NCBI GenBank assembly: GCA_021442155.1
Contig: CM038220.1
Location: forward strand, 83,072,051 to 83,136,050
Direction: 5' to 3'
DNA length: 64,000 nt
Source of the DNA: Cymbidium sinense
Taxonomy: Eukaryota; Streptophyta; Magnoliopsida; Asparagales; Orchidaceae
Positions 62,571 through 64,000 of the stretch are shown here, piece after piece. Within the stretch, counting starts at the first letter, position 1. Each line of letters begins with the position of its first letter. A model generated the notes under the pieces. It saw only the letters and a program-made list of their open reading frames with translations. It was not told the DNA's origin and made no database searches. Both the position numbers and the translations under genes were made by a program.

Positions 62571-62699
62571 AATTCTTAAGGGCGAAATACACTTTCGATG
62601 ATGCAAAAGTCAATTGACATCGATTGACAACGGACTTATTTAGAATGTTTCTGTTGATCATGATACACATATTCCATAATATAATGGTCAATTCAGAGA

Positions 62700-63190
62700 T
62701 GAGTTCAATATGTCAATGCATATAGAATCGAGAAGTTGGGGCGGTGTCCAAAATGACCTCTCATGAAATTTATTGTGCGTTAGCTTCAATCAATCTATCA
62801 AATAAGGCTGTTCTAATTTGGGCAGTGAAAATGTAGTAATCGAAAGTGACAGAAATGAGTTGAAATGACATTTTATAATTAGTAATGAACTTTGATTGGA
62901 GAACTGCATTTCATTGATTTGATTTGGTGATTTATATATTTCAATTTAATAGATCAAGAGATCGAGAATGATGCTAACACATATTGAGTAAAATATGTCC
63001 AAAACAACCTCCGTTCATGAAATTGATCGTTCAAATATCAAATCAATCAAATGAGATTTTGTTCAATTCAAGACAAGTCATGTGCAAATCGACATTGGAA
63101 TGCAATTCATTTTAAAAAGGAAATTTTGACTCCAACATGAACAATGGCCTCCGATTGCCATTGGTCCAAAATATCAAATAATCTAAAATT
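62700..63190. repeat. Diverged ~255-bp tandem pair
   Basis: 'gtccaaaatgacctctcatgaaatt' at about 62,747 and 'gtccaaaacaacctccgttcatgaaatt' at about 62,998 head two diverged copies. Each is followed by sequence with 'caatcaatc' or 'aatcaatcaa'. The function is unknown. Confidence 0.35.
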
Positions 63191-63199
63191 TGTATATAT

Positions 63200-64000
63200 C
63201 TACTATATAAATAATGGTAAAAAGAAAGTCCATAACTTAAGACCTATCACCTTCACACACAATCTCTTCCTTGATTCCTCCCACCTCCTTAAAGAGATGA
63301 ATGGCTGAATGATTCTCAATGTTCCCTCCTCTTTGTTTGCTTTTCCAAAACAAATCACTTTTCATCGACACAATTCACTTTTCCAAAACTGACGCTCTCT
63401 TCCCATAATGATCCCACTCTTTCTCTGGCTCTAACTTCTTCAAGGAGAGTTGCTTCCTTCTTCATTTCTTTTCTCCAACCGTGATCCCACTTTTCTTTCT
63501 CATTTCAACCACAAGGGCAGCGTTCCTTCTTCATTTCTTTTCTCCAAATGAACTTTCACAACAAGTGAGGGATGGACAATCGACTTCTCCTTTCGATCGT
63601 GTGCAAGCAGAGGCTCCTCCCTCCTCTTTTCTCATTTCTTGCATATGACAACAACTCCCATCTTCTCTTGTAGCCACCATTTGCTTTTGGATTGAAGTTT
63701 TGGGTTTCTTTTATCTCTATCCATTGTTAGCATTTGATGCAAAGTAAACATCTGTTATAGGTGGCTAAGGATTGTATCTTTAGGAACATTCTTAGAAGAT
63801 CTTTGAAAATCTTGGCTTTATTTTTTTTTGATGGAAGGAAGAGGGTCTAAAGGGAGAAGGTAGATTTCTTGATCCGTGAATCTTTCCATTGTTATGGTGT
63901 CTTGAAGAACAATATTTGACATTGAGGCATCCCTTTAATGTCTTCTTAGACATCTCGCTTGAAGTACCGAAAGTGGGAATGTTAGAAGATTTTCCAATTA
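63200..64000 (+). promoter_or_regulatory. Promoter-like stretch with TATA box and pyrimidine-rich transcript leader
   Basis: TATATAAATAATGG is at about 63,202-63,216. A long C/T-rich region follows (63,240-63,700), with two near-identical phrases 'ttccttcttcatttcttttctccaa' at about 63,453 and 63,522. No open frame of useful length starts here. It could be a gene leader running off the window, or an LTR like that at 50.6 kb. Confidence 0.3.

Overview
This window is nuclear DNA from a flowering plant. It is strongly AT-rich and contains plant-type microsatellites (long TA, GA and AC runs) and fragments of Ty3/gypsy (Tat/Retand-like), Ty1/copia, LINE and Mutator/FAR1-type elements. It also holds a decayed seven-exon (class III) terpene synthase gene. 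I cannot tell monocot from eudicot. No rRNA, tRNA, CRISPR array, replication origin or bacterial operon is visible, and I found no clearly intact host protein-coding gene. Nearly everything recognisable is a broken mobile element or a pseudogene.

Layout. From about 0.8 to 18.45 kb lies a large inverted-repeat complex. Two long arms of one LTR-like repeat family (0.8-6.43 kb in minus orientation, 8.38-18.45 kb in plus orientation with an inserted or duplicated relative) flank a gypsy RNase H-integrase fragment at 6.44-8.34 kb. From 18.6 to 23.1 kb is a Mutator/foldback-like cluster: an Ulp1-type protease tail, a tandem array of ~143-bp units in plus orientation, the same units in minus orientation, and between the two minus blocks a FAR1-like SWIM zinc-finger remnant. 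From 23.7 to 32.5 kb is mostly AT-rich DNA with a LINE (L1-type) reverse transcriptase relic near 25 kb, microsatellites, and one tiny promoter-associated ORF at 29.1 kb. From 32.5 to 35.64 kb is the 3' half of a copia element on the minus strand, followed by a third copy of the 8.38-kb repeat (35.68-37.45 kb) and a GC-rich tandem-repeat patch.

From 38.6 to 41.6 kb is the 5' end of a Tat-like gypsy element on the minus strand (LTR, primer-binding-site relic, gag, protease). Directly beside it, from 41.63 to 44.19 kb on the minus strand, is the terpene synthase pseudogene (exons 3-7). A second copy of the same LTR in the same orientation lies upstream of it (44.31-44.98 kb), and a diverged third lies at about 46.9-47.5 kb. 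An isolated but open exon of unknown identity is at 48.1 kb. From 49 to 53.2 kb a ~1-kb sequence is directly duplicated around a different LTR. From 55.6 to 58.76 kb is the 5' half of the same copia family on the plus strand. From 59.35 to 60.33 kb is a second LINE-type relic. A scrap of terpene synthase exon 7 lies at 62.4 kb, so the locus once held at least two terpene synthase copies. The window ends in a pyrimidine-rich, promoter-like stretch.

No pathway is assembled here. The main story is the erosion of a terpene synthase locus by retroelements, and a foldback/Mutator-like element carrying FAR1 and Ulp1 remnants. All alignments were made by eye; identities and exact edges are approximate.
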